Shown here one piece after another: positions 24,949-37,019 of a stretch of 64,000 nucleotides of DNA (position 1 is the stretch's first letter; each line of letters opens with the position of its first letter). The stretch spans positions 11,534,001-11,598,000 of the forward strand of contig OX485804.1 of NCBI GenBank assembly GCA_950295325.1, in the 5' to 3' direction. Both the position numbers and the translations under genes were made by a program. The notes beneath the pieces were generated by a model. That model did not search any database, was not told the DNA's origin, and worked only from the letters and a program-made list of their open reading frames with translations. This DNA comes from Polytrichum commune (lineage: Eukaryota; Streptophyta; Polytrichopsida; Polytrichales; Polytrichaceae).

Positions 24949-26175
24949 TTCAACCCACTTTCTTTAGTTCTTGATTTGGCCAGATTTAGATCAGTTCAAC
25001 CCCACATGGCGATCAAACACAGATGGATTTTTGCCACATAGTGTAGATGTATAGAAATGAAAGCAATTAGATTTCGTGGCATATCATTTGCCACCAAAAA
25101 CGATACAAGATATTTAATTGTCTCCTTGTACAGAATAGTGACGGTTTTGAGAGTGTAGCAGCTTGCTGAGGTGTGCCTACTAGTCTCCTAACATGGTGAA
25201 TGGATTTGTGTATTTGGTCTTCTGGTCCTCATCTGCTGTCAGTGAAAGTTGGTCCAGAAACTGCAGAAGATGCAAGGAAATGATACTAGAAAATCTGATA
25301 CCAGGAAATGTCAGATAATAGAAATTATCCTGTGCTGAAGTTGGTCTGTGTGAATGATGAACGGTGGGCCATGTACCTTCGTAACTTACATTGTGAATGC
25401 AGTGACAAGCTACTTAAGCTACTCTATTTAATAACTGGTTTGACCTGCACTGTCCCGGCCCTAGCGCTTGAGAATATCAACACCATGGTCACATACAACA
25501 CAGAAGTTAATGTTGTCGTGGTATTTGTGGTATAGATTACATCAAAGCTTCTTCAGTTTGATTGGACTCTTTGTTGATCCAGTGCCTTATATTTTGGTGA
25601 TATGTATCCCTTCCTCAAGTATATGCTCTTCTCAAAAAATGTGGCACTTGACCACCTTAGTGTGGGTATCTTCCCCGACAACAACTCCCACATGGTGCAC
25701 CCTTTCATTTGAATCTTTCCTTCTCTTCGATGTGAACTCCAGCAGGTCAATCTAAAAAATGGCTAATTGTAAAGTGGTAGCTGGAAAAAGATGTGATGGT
25801 AGGTGGGATGCAATGATTGGCCGGATAGGTAATGTTTCACACTACTTGCAATTGCTCTTGGGTGCCATTGAGTTAACTGTTTTGTGTGTCTTTGTATGCA
25901 GAGTAGAATATTTTGATGTACAATTAGGGGGTTTGACTTACTTGCCTCTTTGAAAAGATGTAACTAATTATTTACAAGGAATAAAATTACGAAACAACTT
26001 GCATTCCTCATCGTTTCCTCTTCTCCATCTTTGAAAAATATTGCACAAAATTTCAAGCCACTCATTCTAGCTGAATTAGCTTATTTTCACTGCTTTCAGT
26101 ATATCTACCTAAAATTGCTTTCCGTCCATGTAGATTGCCAGCTAGTGGGTCGCAAACCCCAATGTAATATTAGGT
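24949..26175. other. Intergenic, EER5 3' flank; no gene seen
   Basis: Includes the EER5 3' UTR region. Short ORFs at 25308-25953 on both strands lack any recognisable domain and have no splice partners. Confidence 0.5.
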
Positions 26176-26179
26176 GGCG

Positions 26180-26910
26180 ACCCAATTCAGCTTGCTTGGG
26201 CATTTAAGGGTTAAAGAGGCATGATTGCACATAATTGATTTGGGGGATGTTAAACACCCCCCACGAACTTTTTTGGGGAGGTAGATTTGAGCAAGGGCAA
26301 CCGCTTGTCTTGAAAATCTAGACCCGACCAAAAAGTGCTGCCCGCTCACTTGACTTTGGAAAAACCATTGCCCTTGCATTCTTGAAGGCCACTTATCCAC
26401 AAATCCCTTATTGAGTGCACTTCACCTTCAAAGTCCAAAATCCAATATATATGTTCACTTTCATTGAGTAAATAAGCAATTGGATGGGATTTCATTTTCA
26501 AAGTGAAATTACCAAAAAAGCATGTAATTAACTTGGAAATCAAAAATATTACAAAACCCTCATTAGTAGTGAGGTTATAATTTTTGTGACTTACCATTGA
26601 AAGGGTCTTTGCCATTCTAAAACATAACTAAAATTAGTGATTTATTTTAATATGTTCAATGTTATAATTTATTTTTATTTTAATAATATTTTAGTTAATA
26701 TCTTCTACTTTCACAAATTTTTCATGTGCATTTAAACTAATTAATTGTGAGTGAATGCAATTGAGTCTAATTAATCCTGGTTAATTCTAATTAAGCCCAA
26801 TCAATCAGAAAGCATGCTTACCAATCATTAAGCCTAATTAATTATAAAATGTACTTACTGGAATTAATCATGATTTAATTTACTCGAATTAATCTCTTAA
26901 TTAATCGCTA
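26180..26910. mobile_element. Solo arm of a foldback element, upstream of the S1-protein gene
   Basis: About 730 bp matching the left arm of 59770-61030 over its outer part (TTAAACACCCC...CGAACTT, CCAATATATATGTTCACT, TTACAAAACCCTCA). Its inner part matches the right arm read in reverse (GAAAGCATGCTTACCAA, ATTATAAAATGTACTTACTG). Only one arm is present here. It ends about 460 bp before the chosen start codon of the S1-domain gene. Confidence 0.75.
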
Positions 26911-26943
26911 GTGCCCAAAATCTCAGCCGAGCAGTTCCCTGAT

Positions 26944-26954
26944 GTGGGTCCCAC
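26944..26954 (+). promoter_or_regulatory. Palindromic TCP-type site upstream of the S1-protein gene
   Basis: GTGGGTCCCAC, an 11-bp palindrome containing GGTCCCAC, which fits the known class I TCP consensus GGNCCCAC on both strands. Such sites are common in promoters of plant ribosomal and plastid-housekeeping genes. Function inferred. Confidence 0.45.
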
Positions 26955-27029
26955 ATGCATATTCTGGTGATAGGCAAAGTGTCGAGTTACGTGGAGCGTG
27001 TGGAGCCTGGCCAAGCCAAGGTCACCCTA

Positions 27030-27037
27030 AAACCCTA
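27030..27037 (+). promoter_or_regulatory. telo-box upstream of the S1-protein gene
   Basis: AAACCCTA, about 80 bp downstream of the TCP-type palindrome; a TTAAACCCTC near-match follows at 27048. The TCP plus telo-box pair is a known arrangement in genes of plastid and ribosome biogenesis. Confidence 0.5.
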
Positions 27038-27368
27038 GCCCTAGGATTAAACCCTCAAATTCCCCTCCACTCCACTGTCACTTCTGAATTGCAATCTCGT
27101 CTCCCCTTCTAGATTCTATGATCGCAGCGAGCTGGAGAGAGAGGATTACTAGAACACCTATTAGGTGTTTCATGCCATGAGAGTTCTCGAGGGTTTAGTT
27201 TCGCAGTGGTGCCTCCTTCGTTGAATTTGCATCCAACACTTCTCCACTTGGAGGCATTTGGCCCAAGGTGATTTTCTGCACATTTCTCAGGGGATTGGCA
27301 ATGCACAAGATTTAGCAGTAAGCGTACTGCCACATAGGATTAGTTTGGTGAACAACTTGTTGCCCTCC

Positions 27369-30300
27369 ATGTTATCTCAGAAAGGGATTCAGTTATGGCA
27401 GGGGTGTCCATCATGCTTTCGACCACATGCGGAGGACATAGGTTATGAATGTGCTTCATGGTTTCCACCATCACAGCCATGGATGGCCAGCTTGAACAGA
27501 GGGAGAAAGCTCAAGGCTAGCCCTGGGAGGAAGATTCACAAAGGAAGAATTCATTGGTCGCAGGGCAATAATAACCGGGCATTTGCTGTGGAGTCTCCAC
27601 TCAAGGAAGAAAGTTTCCGACCTAGTGTAAGGGTGAGTGATGGTGGAGCCAAGCAGATGTGTAATGGTGGCAATGATGACCTTAGGTTAGTCTCCAGAAG
27701 TTCCACAGGAAACCCTGCAGGTACTACTGATGAGTTCAAAGGGTTGCTTGAAAATCTCAACCGAGAATTAGTCACAGCGGATGGTGGATACATAGGAGAA
27801 AATGAAGATCCCATAAGTGAATCCATAAACCGAAATTTTGGAGTAGTCTCGAAAGACGAGAATAGTAGTAATGGCATGCCCAGGGTTTACTTGCGAGCAC
27901 CTGCACATGTTCCCAAGGATACTGTCGACAAGGATGACCCGGATACATCGTCTGTTCAAAATTCGGAGCAGGCGGACAACGAAGAAATTGCTGATGGAAT
28001 TGCTCATGGTGCTCAAAGTGACACTCTTGACAAGGAAGAACTCGATTTGTTTCAGAGATTCTCAATGGCTAGAGCAGCAGGGAAATTGCTACTGAAGGAC
28101 AAGGTGGAAGAGGATGGAGATTCAGAAGAGTTTGAGATTGAGGAAGAGCAAGATGAGGGAACCTGTTACTGCCCTAAGATGGGAGACTATGTGATGGGGG
28201 TTGTAGTTTCTGGGAGCCATAGCAAATTGGACATTGAAATTGGTGCCACCAAATTAGGGCACATGTTGAGGAAGGATGTGATTCCTCTGGATAAGTGTGA
28301 TGTGGAGAAGATGTCATGGGAGCTGCCAGATGAAAATCAGCAGCCTCCGACATCGTTTGTTGCTCCCAAAGCTTCTGTCACTCGTGTGGTGCGTGATGCT
28401 GAGGTGCTGGCCATGGCAATTGAAGATTCCCTGCCGGTGGACATTGGCACCGTGTTAACCATGGAGGTGAGAGGGACTACTGCAAGTGGGAGACCATTGC
28501 TTTCGGCACGCTCGGTAGCACGAAAACTTGCCTGGGAGCGGGTCATTCAGGTAACTCAAGATGATGGAGAATTTTGTGTCAATTTTGTGTTTGTTTGTTT
28601 CCTATGTGACCAAGTCACTTCGTGATTTCGAAGTTAAGTTAGTAGATTCATCAATCCAGACCTGTCGCCATATTAGCAAAAAACACATGTAATTGAACCT
28701 CTCTCATCTGCCATCGACTTACAGCAAGAAGCGTGAATGGTCTGGAGCAAAGCCCAAAATAGGCTGCAAGGTGATGGACAATATTGTGTCAATATTGTGT
28801 TCATTTGTTTCTCACGTGACCAAGTCACTTTGTGATTTCGGAACTTAGTTTGTAGGTTCATCACGCCAGACCTGTCACCACTTTAGCAAGAAACACAGAT
28901 AACTGAACCACTTTGATCTGCCATCAACTTACAGCAAAAAGCGTGAGTGCTCCAGAAGAGTGCCCAACATAGGCTGCAAGGAAATGGAGATTTTTGTGTG
29001 AATTTGGTTTCCATGTGACCAACCTGCTTCGTGAATTCTTAGATGGTTTTGTAGATTCATCAAGCCAGACCCGTCACCACTTTAGGAAGAGATGTTACAG
29101 ATAGTTGGACCAGTCTGATCTGCCATCAACTGACAGCAAGAGGCATCTGAACCTAATCCTGAGGCAGTTCTGGGAATGGCCCGGAGCAAATCCTAACATA
29201 GGCTGCAAGATGATGGAGAGTTTATGTCAATTTTTTGTTTGTTTGTTTCCCATGTGACCAAGTCACTTTGTGATTTCGAAGTTAAGTTCTTAGATTCATA
29301 AAGCTAGATCTGACACCGCTTTAGCAAGAAACACAGATAATTGAACCAGTCTGATTTGCCATCAACTCATAGCAAGAGGTAGAGTAGACAACATGCCTGC
29401 TTTCAATGTGTCTACCCCTTTGCCCATGTTTGGGGACTCATATGGACATAAGAGAAACAGAAAGAATCAGGAAACACAAGTGAGCAAGGGGGCCAAATGG
29501 CCTTTATTTCATTGTGTGAGATGACAGGTGTTGGTACGTTTGGAGCAGTTCACACACCAAGTTCTAATGCCTACACAAATGAAGGATTTTTGTCTCTGTT
29601 CTGCCTTAGGATCTTCTTTTGTCATGCCATACCCTCATTGGTTTGCAGTTTCTTGGCCAAAAGCTTGGAGCACATTTTTGTACCTGCAAATCAATAACAA
29701 TGATAGGTTAAAGCTGGAAGCTGAGATCTTTTTGTGTGTGTCAAGGATTGTTGTTGATAATTGAGAGTTTTACTCTGTAAGAACCTTCTATTGAGATGGG
29801 CAGGTGCAGTGTTCAATGTTAACAATGGAGTTCCTTAAGAATGTCATAGTGGATGAGGAGACAGGCAAAGACAATTCGCACTGATTTTCATCATTGTTTC
29901 GTCTGTTTGCAGTTGAAGGAGCAAAATGTGCATGTGGAGGTTCTGATTACTGAGTGGAATCCAGCAGGTCTAGTCTCTAGAATTGAGGTAATGTTTTCTA
30001 ATGCTTAAAAAAAGGCAATATAAAAACAGAAACACTTCTCTGCATCACCTCTCAATTACAACACCATCATTTTGTCCCGTGCCTGTTATTGGAATTTGTT
30101 TATATCTAGGTGATAAGTGACTGCCACTTGCATTATGAACACCTAGGTATGGAAGAGAAGTGGAATTTGTATTGTGCTTTAACTCATGTTTGCTGATTGC
30201 AGGGTGTGCGTGCCTTTTTACCCATATATAATTTGATTCAGCACTCTACTGAGTCACCCATCGAGCATTTAAAGGAATATGTAAGTTAGTTGCCCTTGGT

Positions 30301-32098
30301 CTGGCCAGTGTGCACCGCTGTGTCTTTGACTCTGCGCAGATGTAGTATCTCAAAAGGAATGCTAGTGGGAAAATTCTCATATCTCCAGTCTGTTGTGGTT
30401 GGAAGGTTGGTAAGAATTTGTGGGTGACAATTGTCACTGCGGATATGGAGAATAGCAACCTGGTTGTCAGTGAAAAACTCGCTTGGGTAACATTCACAAA
30501 CTCTCTTTTGTATATATCCTTAAACTTGAATTTCGCATTGTCTGTAGTTCTTTATGTGCTAAGTTGTGTGTTGTGATAAGACCTTTTTGTGCTAAGTTGA
30601 TTTGAAGTTCTGCATTTCCTTTAGTCCTCTGGAGTCTGTAGACTAAAATTTGATGCAATTTTTTGGAATGCAGATGGAAAAACATATCCAAGCAGGTGCT
30701 CTTGTTGAAGGAACGGTGAAGGAAATTCATCCGTATGGGGTGCAGATTCAGATTAGAAACACAGATTTGAGGTAATAAGTTTTGCTATACAATGTCCCTA
30801 GTATACTTTCCTGGACTTCTTTATAGGCCGTTCTAAAGGGAAGAGGTAAGAGCACTTTGACAGCATGGAATATTGGAATGAGAGACATGCATTTGGACAT
30901 TTTGATAATTCAGGAGTAGAGATTCTTGCACATCTTTGAATGACAATGTTTTAATGGTTATTATTGCAGTGGGATCCTCCATATCAGCAATATAGCACGT
31001 GCTCGTATTAAAAACATCAGAGATGTTTTTACAATTGGGGAGGATGTCAAAGTTATGGTTGTTACATCGCCAATCAAGAATAGAATATCTTTTAGGTATT
31101 TCTTTCTATGCCATCTCTCGCATATTTCCAGCTTTAAGAGATGTGTGGTTCTTGCAAGCAATTCAGTTGCTTTGGTGCTCTTTGGCACAAATTTGAGAAA
31201 TTATGCCAGTTATATTCATTGCCAATCAGATGTGAAACACTAAATGTTCAGATGAAGTTATTACGAAGTGCCTATTGTGGTTGGTGTTAAACATTGAAGT
31301 GCATTGCTCAGGCCTGATTTTGTGAAGCTTTACCTTAAATCTTTGGTGAGACATTGGTATATATTGATCAATGAATGTGACATCAAATCTTGCTGCAGTA
31401 CGGCTGACTTGGAAATAGAAGATGGACTTATGCTTAGAGACAAACAGGTACGCAACTGCATTATGCGAGGGTTTTTGTGCTGTATTATTCCTTTATAGCT
31501 TTTGGAATGCAATGTAATCACATTTTGTTACTGAGGATCTGATTGCAATAGAGTCATACTTTAACTCAATGGGACTTTCCGTTGGGAGGTGGTGCCTTTT
31601 CCATTGGTTGGTTTGCATATAATATCAATAACTCCTTTCCACTTGTGGTGCATGCTTGGAGGTAGTGTTTGAATTTGGATGACGAGCAACTTACATTGGC
31701 TCATTGAGGGCCAAACTCATTTTAGCACCTCTTGACATGCCAAATGAGTTTGATCCTTAATGAACCAATATAGAATATTTTTCAAACCTCCACTCTACCT
31801 CCAATCATGCACCAAAATCTTACCGAACATGGAAGGTGTTGAATGCAAAACAACCAACTCCTGATCAAAAGTCATGTTAAGTTAAGAGGATAACTTTAAT
31901 GTATTTCCTTGATGAATGTTGCTCTTATATTGTTTTTATGTTTGTCAGGCGGTTTTCAGAGACGCAGAAAAAATAGCAGAAGCTTATAAGGATGCACATC
32001 CCAAAGAATACCCATTAGAGGAAGTATTTGTTGATGATGTAGAGGAACCTAAAATGGTCATTGCCAATTGGGACTGGTTGGATTTTGGTGAGGGATGA
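27369..32098 (+). CDS. Plastid-type S1 RNA-binding domain protein (RLSB/PDE338-like)
   Basis: Nuclear-encoded S1-domain protein. The closest family I can name is the plastid RLSB/PDE338 group, which binds plastid mRNA (rbcL for RLSB); this assignment is inference. Exons: 27369-28550, 29913-29987, 30203-30280, 30674-30771, 30970-31095, 31399-31447, 31949-32098; 585 aa. The N-terminus is basic, Ser/Gly-rich and poor in early acids, as in a plastid transit peptide. A low-complexity acidic stretch EEDGDSEEFEIEEEQDEG lies near 245-262. A degenerate S1-like unit starts about 268 (GDYVMGVVVSGSHSKLDIEI). A clear S1 domain lies at about 452-520 (ALVEGTVKEIHPYGVQIQI, LSGILHISNIARARI). The C-terminus is acidic with NWDWLDFGEG. 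The frame is open upstream to a TTG at 27258, but the first in-frame ATG is 27369, used here. Introns 1 and 6 hold repeats. Confidence 0.85.
28560..29379. repeat. Four tandem ~210-bp repeats in intron 1 of the S1-protein gene
   Basis: Units begin at about 28560, 28772, 28981 and 29210, each opening with a (T)GATGGAGA-like word and TTTTGTGTCAAT. Each then has CATGTGACCAAGTCACTT, CCAGACCTGTC, GATCTGCCATC and AACATAGGCTGCAAGG; the fourth unit is shortened. The first unit starts 10 bp after the exon 1 donor site. Confidence 0.85.
31604..31857. mobile_element. MITE (foldback) in intron 6 of the S1-protein gene
   Basis: 254 bp with inverted ends TTGGTTGGTTTGCAT and ATGCAAAACAACCAA. The arms keep further matches inward (GGTGCATG.TTGGAGGTAG, CTCATT.AGG, CAAACTCATTT), meeting near 31730. 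Related sequence starts at 39362. Lies wholly within the intron 31448-31948. Confidence 0.75.
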
Positions 32099-33200
32099 AA
32101 TGGGACCTTCAATTTTAAATGATTGGATCTTGCTCTAAAACCCTATCGCTTCTTAGCATTCTATTTATCAAGACGTAGCTATTGAAATTGTTTTCCTGCA
32201 AAAGCTTGATCATAACAGTACATGAATGATTATTTCCTTTGTACCTCATGAAGTGCTCACATCTGAAGAGATATCTTGAAAGTTCAAAGCATGCTTGCAA
32301 CTTCCCAGCAAGTCATAGTATTTGTGATTTTAGCCGCTCATACCAAAGTTTCTCACCAAAACAATTAGATTTGTGATTGGGATGAGTTTTCTAAATTTTC
32401 TACTTCTAAATTCACTATGCAAAGACTAAAACCATTTATCATATGGATATGAATCTTTGATTATGCCTTGCAGCTTCTTTTTCTTGATAATGTCAAGAAA
32501 CCTTTGGAAATGACCTGGGAATTTGGATTGAAAGAATGTGGATGGAAATAACATATTCATCATAAATCGTCACCATTATTACAAAAGTACTAATATTTTT
32601 CCATACTTGCAGATCCTTATGTTATTGTGTTACCTACTATATTATCCAGCTGTATGCTGTCTGACAAAAGCACCGTAGGTCTAGCTTAGCTTGAGGTTTC
32701 TTTGTTTCATTTGAGACATACATCAGGGTGTCATTATTTCTTTTTGTAAATATGTATGCTTTGATTGGAAGAATGCAATTGCAATTGATAAGTGAGTTAA
32801 TTTTAGATGAAATAGGTTTTTGATGTTCTCATGAATGCATAACAATAAGTAATCTTCTTCTTCTTTTTCTTCTTCTTTAGGTTCACAGTGGGTTTATAGC
32901 TGTACAAATCTTGAAATTTTCAGACAAGCCCTTCATAGCACTGTAAGGAGGGGCAACTTATTTCCTTTTCTAATTTCAAATATGCTTTGTGTAATTTAAG
33001 TACTAAATGCAAACATTAAAACATCGGGCGTTGACTGTAGGACCTCCCTCCCTCCCTCCAAGGACATTCATGCACTTGGAGGCACGAGCTCCCACACATC
33101 ATGTTCAAACTTCAAATTGATGATGTAAAAATAGTAAAATCTGTGCATTATGATTCACGTGCCAAACTGTATTAATCATTATATATGTACAGTACATTGG
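32099..33200. other. Intergenic, 3' flank of the S1-protein gene; no gene seen
   Basis: Contains the likely 3' UTR and AT-rich sequence without recognisable coding or repeat structure, apart from a T/C-rich tract near 32858-32878. Confidence 0.5.
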
Positions 33201-33205
33201 GTTAA

Positions 33206-34128
33206 GGCTCCTCTGGTAAGATGAATTCATAGAAGTGCAAATTCAATCTCATGAATTTACAAGCCAATTTAGCAATAAGTTCTACCAATTTTGTTGAAAT
33301 CATGAACTAAGTTCACTTTATAGATAACCAATTTAACTTGAACTTGCTACCAATTTTGTTGAAATCATGAATTGAGTTCACTATATAGATAACCAATTTA
33401 ACTTGAACTTGCAACCAATTTCACTACATGTTGTGACCAATTTCATGATTTGGTACCCCTATTCACAACTTCACAAAATCAATTCCATGAATTGAATGAT
33501 TTTATTTCACAAAGAATGGTACATCATGTGTAAGATTCTTCTAATCACTCCGCACAACTAACTCTACCAAATTTTTTATTGACCTCTCTTATCCAACATT
33601 GGACCATGTTTGCTCTACAAATACTGCACTTCAAACACATTATGCACTATGCTCAAGCAACCAACACTCTTCCCACTATCAATCCACAACCACACTACAC
33701 TCTCAAATCCACGAGATTGCACACTCCAACCACATTGGGTTTGTGTTGCTCGTGTCCGGCTTTGAGGTATTGTAATGAAAAACCAAATAAAAATTGACAT
33801 CAAGGCTAGAGGCTTCCAGGTAAACAAAGACCAACGAGGAACCTATGAATGTCAATGAGAAGGCAAAGAATGTAAAACAAGGAGTCAACAAATTGAGAAT
33901 GCAAAAACCACATAGTGCAAAAAGATTTATGAAATTGGTTTGGAAGAGACCTAAAGGTCCACTATCATGAAATCGAGGTCGATTTCATGTCACATGTCAA
34001 GTCGATTTAAAAGAATCATGAACAAATAAGAAGGTTCATGAAGTATGTAGAACACTCTAAGTAGCATTGGTTGAAAGGTTCATGAAATTGAGTATGCACT
34101 TATGTTAAGTCATCTTACCAAAGGAGCA
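33206..34128. mobile_element. ~0.92-kb non-autonomous element with ~50-bp inverted ends
   Basis: Left end GCTCCTCTGGTAAGATGA and right end (complement) GCTCCTTTGGTAAGATGA. Similarity continues for about 50 bp (AGTGCA...CTCAATTTCATGAA). Near the left end is a 65-bp tandem duplication (33284-33348, 33349-33413). No transposase; no convincing target-site duplication. Confidence 0.6.
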
Positions 34129-34792
34129 ATGTTATGATGCCTTGGGAGGCCAAACATAGCATTATTCAATGACCCTTCAGTCTTCTCTTGCTAGATTTAC
34201 ATAGGCCATTAATACATATGATTTTGGCTATAGGCATGTTCAATATAAAAGTCAATGTCCACTGGCCTCAAACCTCATATTCAACCTAGTTGAAACCCAA
34301 TTTCTCAACACATGCCACTAGCCCACCTTACCTGCGAAGTGGCACCTCCATGCCAAGCCATGCTGTCAAGTTCATGCCATTTTGTGAGGCTAGGCCAAAT
34401 TTGGTAGGACTATTGATGTTGTCACCGCATTTCTATCATGATACTGCATACATAAGCGGTGGTTAATTGAAAAAATCTGGATGACAACTCTTGGTCACAC
34501 AACATTACTAAGAAATGGCTAAATAATGCTATGAAGATGCTTCAAACCCTAGAGTTGCAATTGTCGTTGTTGGAAGTTAGCTTGACTCAAATGTCTAAAT
34601 TTAAGCTAAGGTCCTCCCTTGAACTCCTTGCACAAATCATATGCAAATTGAATAAGTTCATGTACCTTATTGCTAGTGGTTACATTGTTGCCTTGTTGTT
34701 GTTGTTAGTTGTGAATGAACAAACTGCCATGGCCTGGAAGGTAAGGATGACCTTCTTCATGGACCACATGGTGACCCATAATGACAAATTAA

Positions 34793-34971
34793 CACTAGTA
34801 GAAAAAGGAGGGGTGCCAAGGGGTGGTCCTACTTACATTTCTAAACATGATAGTTGTAAGTATGACACAACCACGGTCCAAAACAATACAAATTGTGTGG
34901 TCTTGGGGCCATCATCTTGATGATTTTACAACTATGTTGTTTGGTCTTATGCACCATATATTCTTCTAGTG
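34793..34971. mobile_element. Possible short CACTA-like element
   Basis: Starts CACTAGTAGAAAAAGG, close to the usual plant CACTA terminus. A loose inverted match, CTTCTAGTG, ends at 34971. No 3-bp duplication agrees, so this may be only a relic end. It overlaps a 129-codon ORF (34531-34920) that I do not regard as a gene. Confidence 0.3.
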
Positions 34972-35119
34972 TGGGTGGCATGATTCATTGACCTCAATCA
35001 ATATCTACGTAATTACGGGAAGGATCACAAATTAACACACACATTTAAGTGATTTTTTTTTGTTAACTTCTATGGGCATTGGTCAACTACCCCTTTACCA
35101 AGTCAACTACTGGTTTGTT

Positions 35120-35450
35120 ATAAGGTAAGCATGCTCAATTTAGTTGCTATCTTGATTGGACACCTATTTTTGAGTGGTTTGTGGTCATGGGTGGGGAGGG
35201 GTGGATCCAAGAAGATGTTCAAAAGTAATTTGGTTGCATGCTTAAAATTGTTAACTATTTTAGGTTGATTGTCAGCGTAATTGGCGGAACCTTTATGATC
35301 CTTTAAGAAGAAACATATTCTTCACTCTGTGAGTGAATAAGATAATGAGATGAACTCCAACCATTATAAATTAAGTGGCAATGGCCTTGATTTGAATTTA
35401 CTAGTCATCTTGACTAATCATGTGTTTCATATCATAGGAAAATTGGACTT
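35120..35450. mobile_element. Dispersed repeat also seen near 36975, 39120, 42390 and 43205
   Basis: Shares with 42390-42720 the order GACACCTAT.TTTGAG.GGT, TGGATC.AAGAA, TTCAAAAG..ATT, ATTCTTCACT and GTGTTTCATATCA-like blocks. Shorter versions occur at 36975-37480, 39120-39200 and 43205-43320. Probably fragments of one older element. Confidence 0.5.
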
Positions 35451-35950
35451 ACATACACTTTTGGGCCGTTGCATTGGATCGGGCATTGTCTCATATAGTT
35501 AGCAATTGCAAATCACTCAGATGATTGTCATTTTAAGTTATAGAATTGGAGTTGATATGTTAAGGTTATGAGAAACTAAAGTATAGGTTCTCTTCCTTTG
35601 TTAAGTGATCACACCAACCCTCTCAACTCATGGGTTCACTATTACACCCAAGATGGCGTGATCACAAACACACGTGAAGTTTTCAATGTCTGCTCTTCAC
35701 CACAAGCCTTGTCATGAACTTATATCACTCAAATATAGGTGTCCGATGAAGAAGAGTGACCACATAAGGTCCACACATGATACCTTACAAAACCCACACA
35801 AAGAGTGATACCAAGAGCCATAATTGGTCAAAATCCTAGTGTTTCCAAGTCCAACCGGTTAAATGTTGTCATCATTTGCTTTTTCTTTACTAATTTGAGG
35901 TATACACCATAGACTCCTCTTAAATGATGGGTAATGTTCCCAATGTCTTA

Positions 35951-36477
35951 GGGCGGGTTTAGACTTGGAGTCAAGGCTCAAAAATGGGTTGGGGTGAAAG
36001 AAATCCACTCCTTTCATTGGTAGAGAGGCTGGGACTCGCCTCTTCAAGTTTACACCATGAGTTGGGACCAACTAACAAATAAATTATTTTATTCATCATG
36101 ACAATGGCCTCAAGCCTTGGAAAAGAGAGCTCCCAACCTTGTGGACTCTTTCCCTCTAGTTGAGGCCATTATCAGAGCTTTTATTTGCTTGTAGTAATTT
36201 ATTCTTTGAGCATTGAATAGGAGGGGAGAAATTCTAGTTTATTATACTTTAATCATTATCCATAGAATAGATCATGAGTACGTTGGAACCTCTCATAACC
36301 CTCTCATAATTGCAGCCTCCAAATGGTCCCAACCCCACCTAAATAGGTTTACACATGAAAGCAATGAATGGAGTTAGGTTACTTTCTTATTAATGGCCTT
36401 GGGGGCCGATTTGCATGCCACATGGGACATATTGGCCTTCGTTCCCAATGGCCTTGGCCCCAAGTCTAAACAGACCC
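35951..36477. mobile_element. Tourist/PIF-Harbinger-like MITE, copy 2 (inverted)
   Basis: 527 bp, ends GGGCGGGTTTAGACTTGG and CCAAGTCTAAACAGACCC, flanked by TTA at 35948-35950 and 36478-36480. High similarity along its length to 17784-18316 read in reverse. Confidence 0.85.
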
Positions 36478-37019
36478 TTAGATTCAACCGGTTCTTTCTC
36501 AAACTCCAGCAAATCATCTGTAACTAGCAGTTTCGGCTCTCCCTAAACCCTAAACCCTTGACACAAGCCTCCACATGTGCACCTGAGATATGGTGGGAAG
36601 ACATTGAAGCTGCTACACTGATAATACTCAGGTTCTGTAAGTACATATAGATGAGCTCTTTGACGAGGTCACAATTCATATCGGTGTTGTTCCTGAACTA
36701 GGAATTAGTTGGGCATAAACCACATTATTAGTGGCCACAAATGTTCCTAGGATCATGAGCCCACAAGTAGTACAAACTTGTCACTGACAATTAAAAATAA
36801 GCCCAAATGGAATGGAGCGGCTACTGGAAGCAATGTTGTTCAAACCCCACCACAAGTGCCCTGCCAAACGCCAATTGAATGTGATCCATGCTTGGCCAAT
36901 GCATGTACGCCATGTGGCATGAGATGGAATCATTTGGTGCCACTTGAAATTACATGCCCAAAACTCGATTAAGGTATGTGGTCACTCTTCTTAATTGGAC
37001 AACTGTCTTTGAGTGGTAT

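Noticed and set aside
27551-28065. Minus-strand ORFs of 82-108 codons
   Set aside because: Antisense shadows of exon 1 of the S1-domain gene.
34531-34920. 129-codon ORF with a Leu/Val-rich, membrane-like stretch
   Set aside because: No recognisable family, overlaps a CACTA-like segment, and composition is that of translated AT-rich DNA. A chance ORF is more likely.
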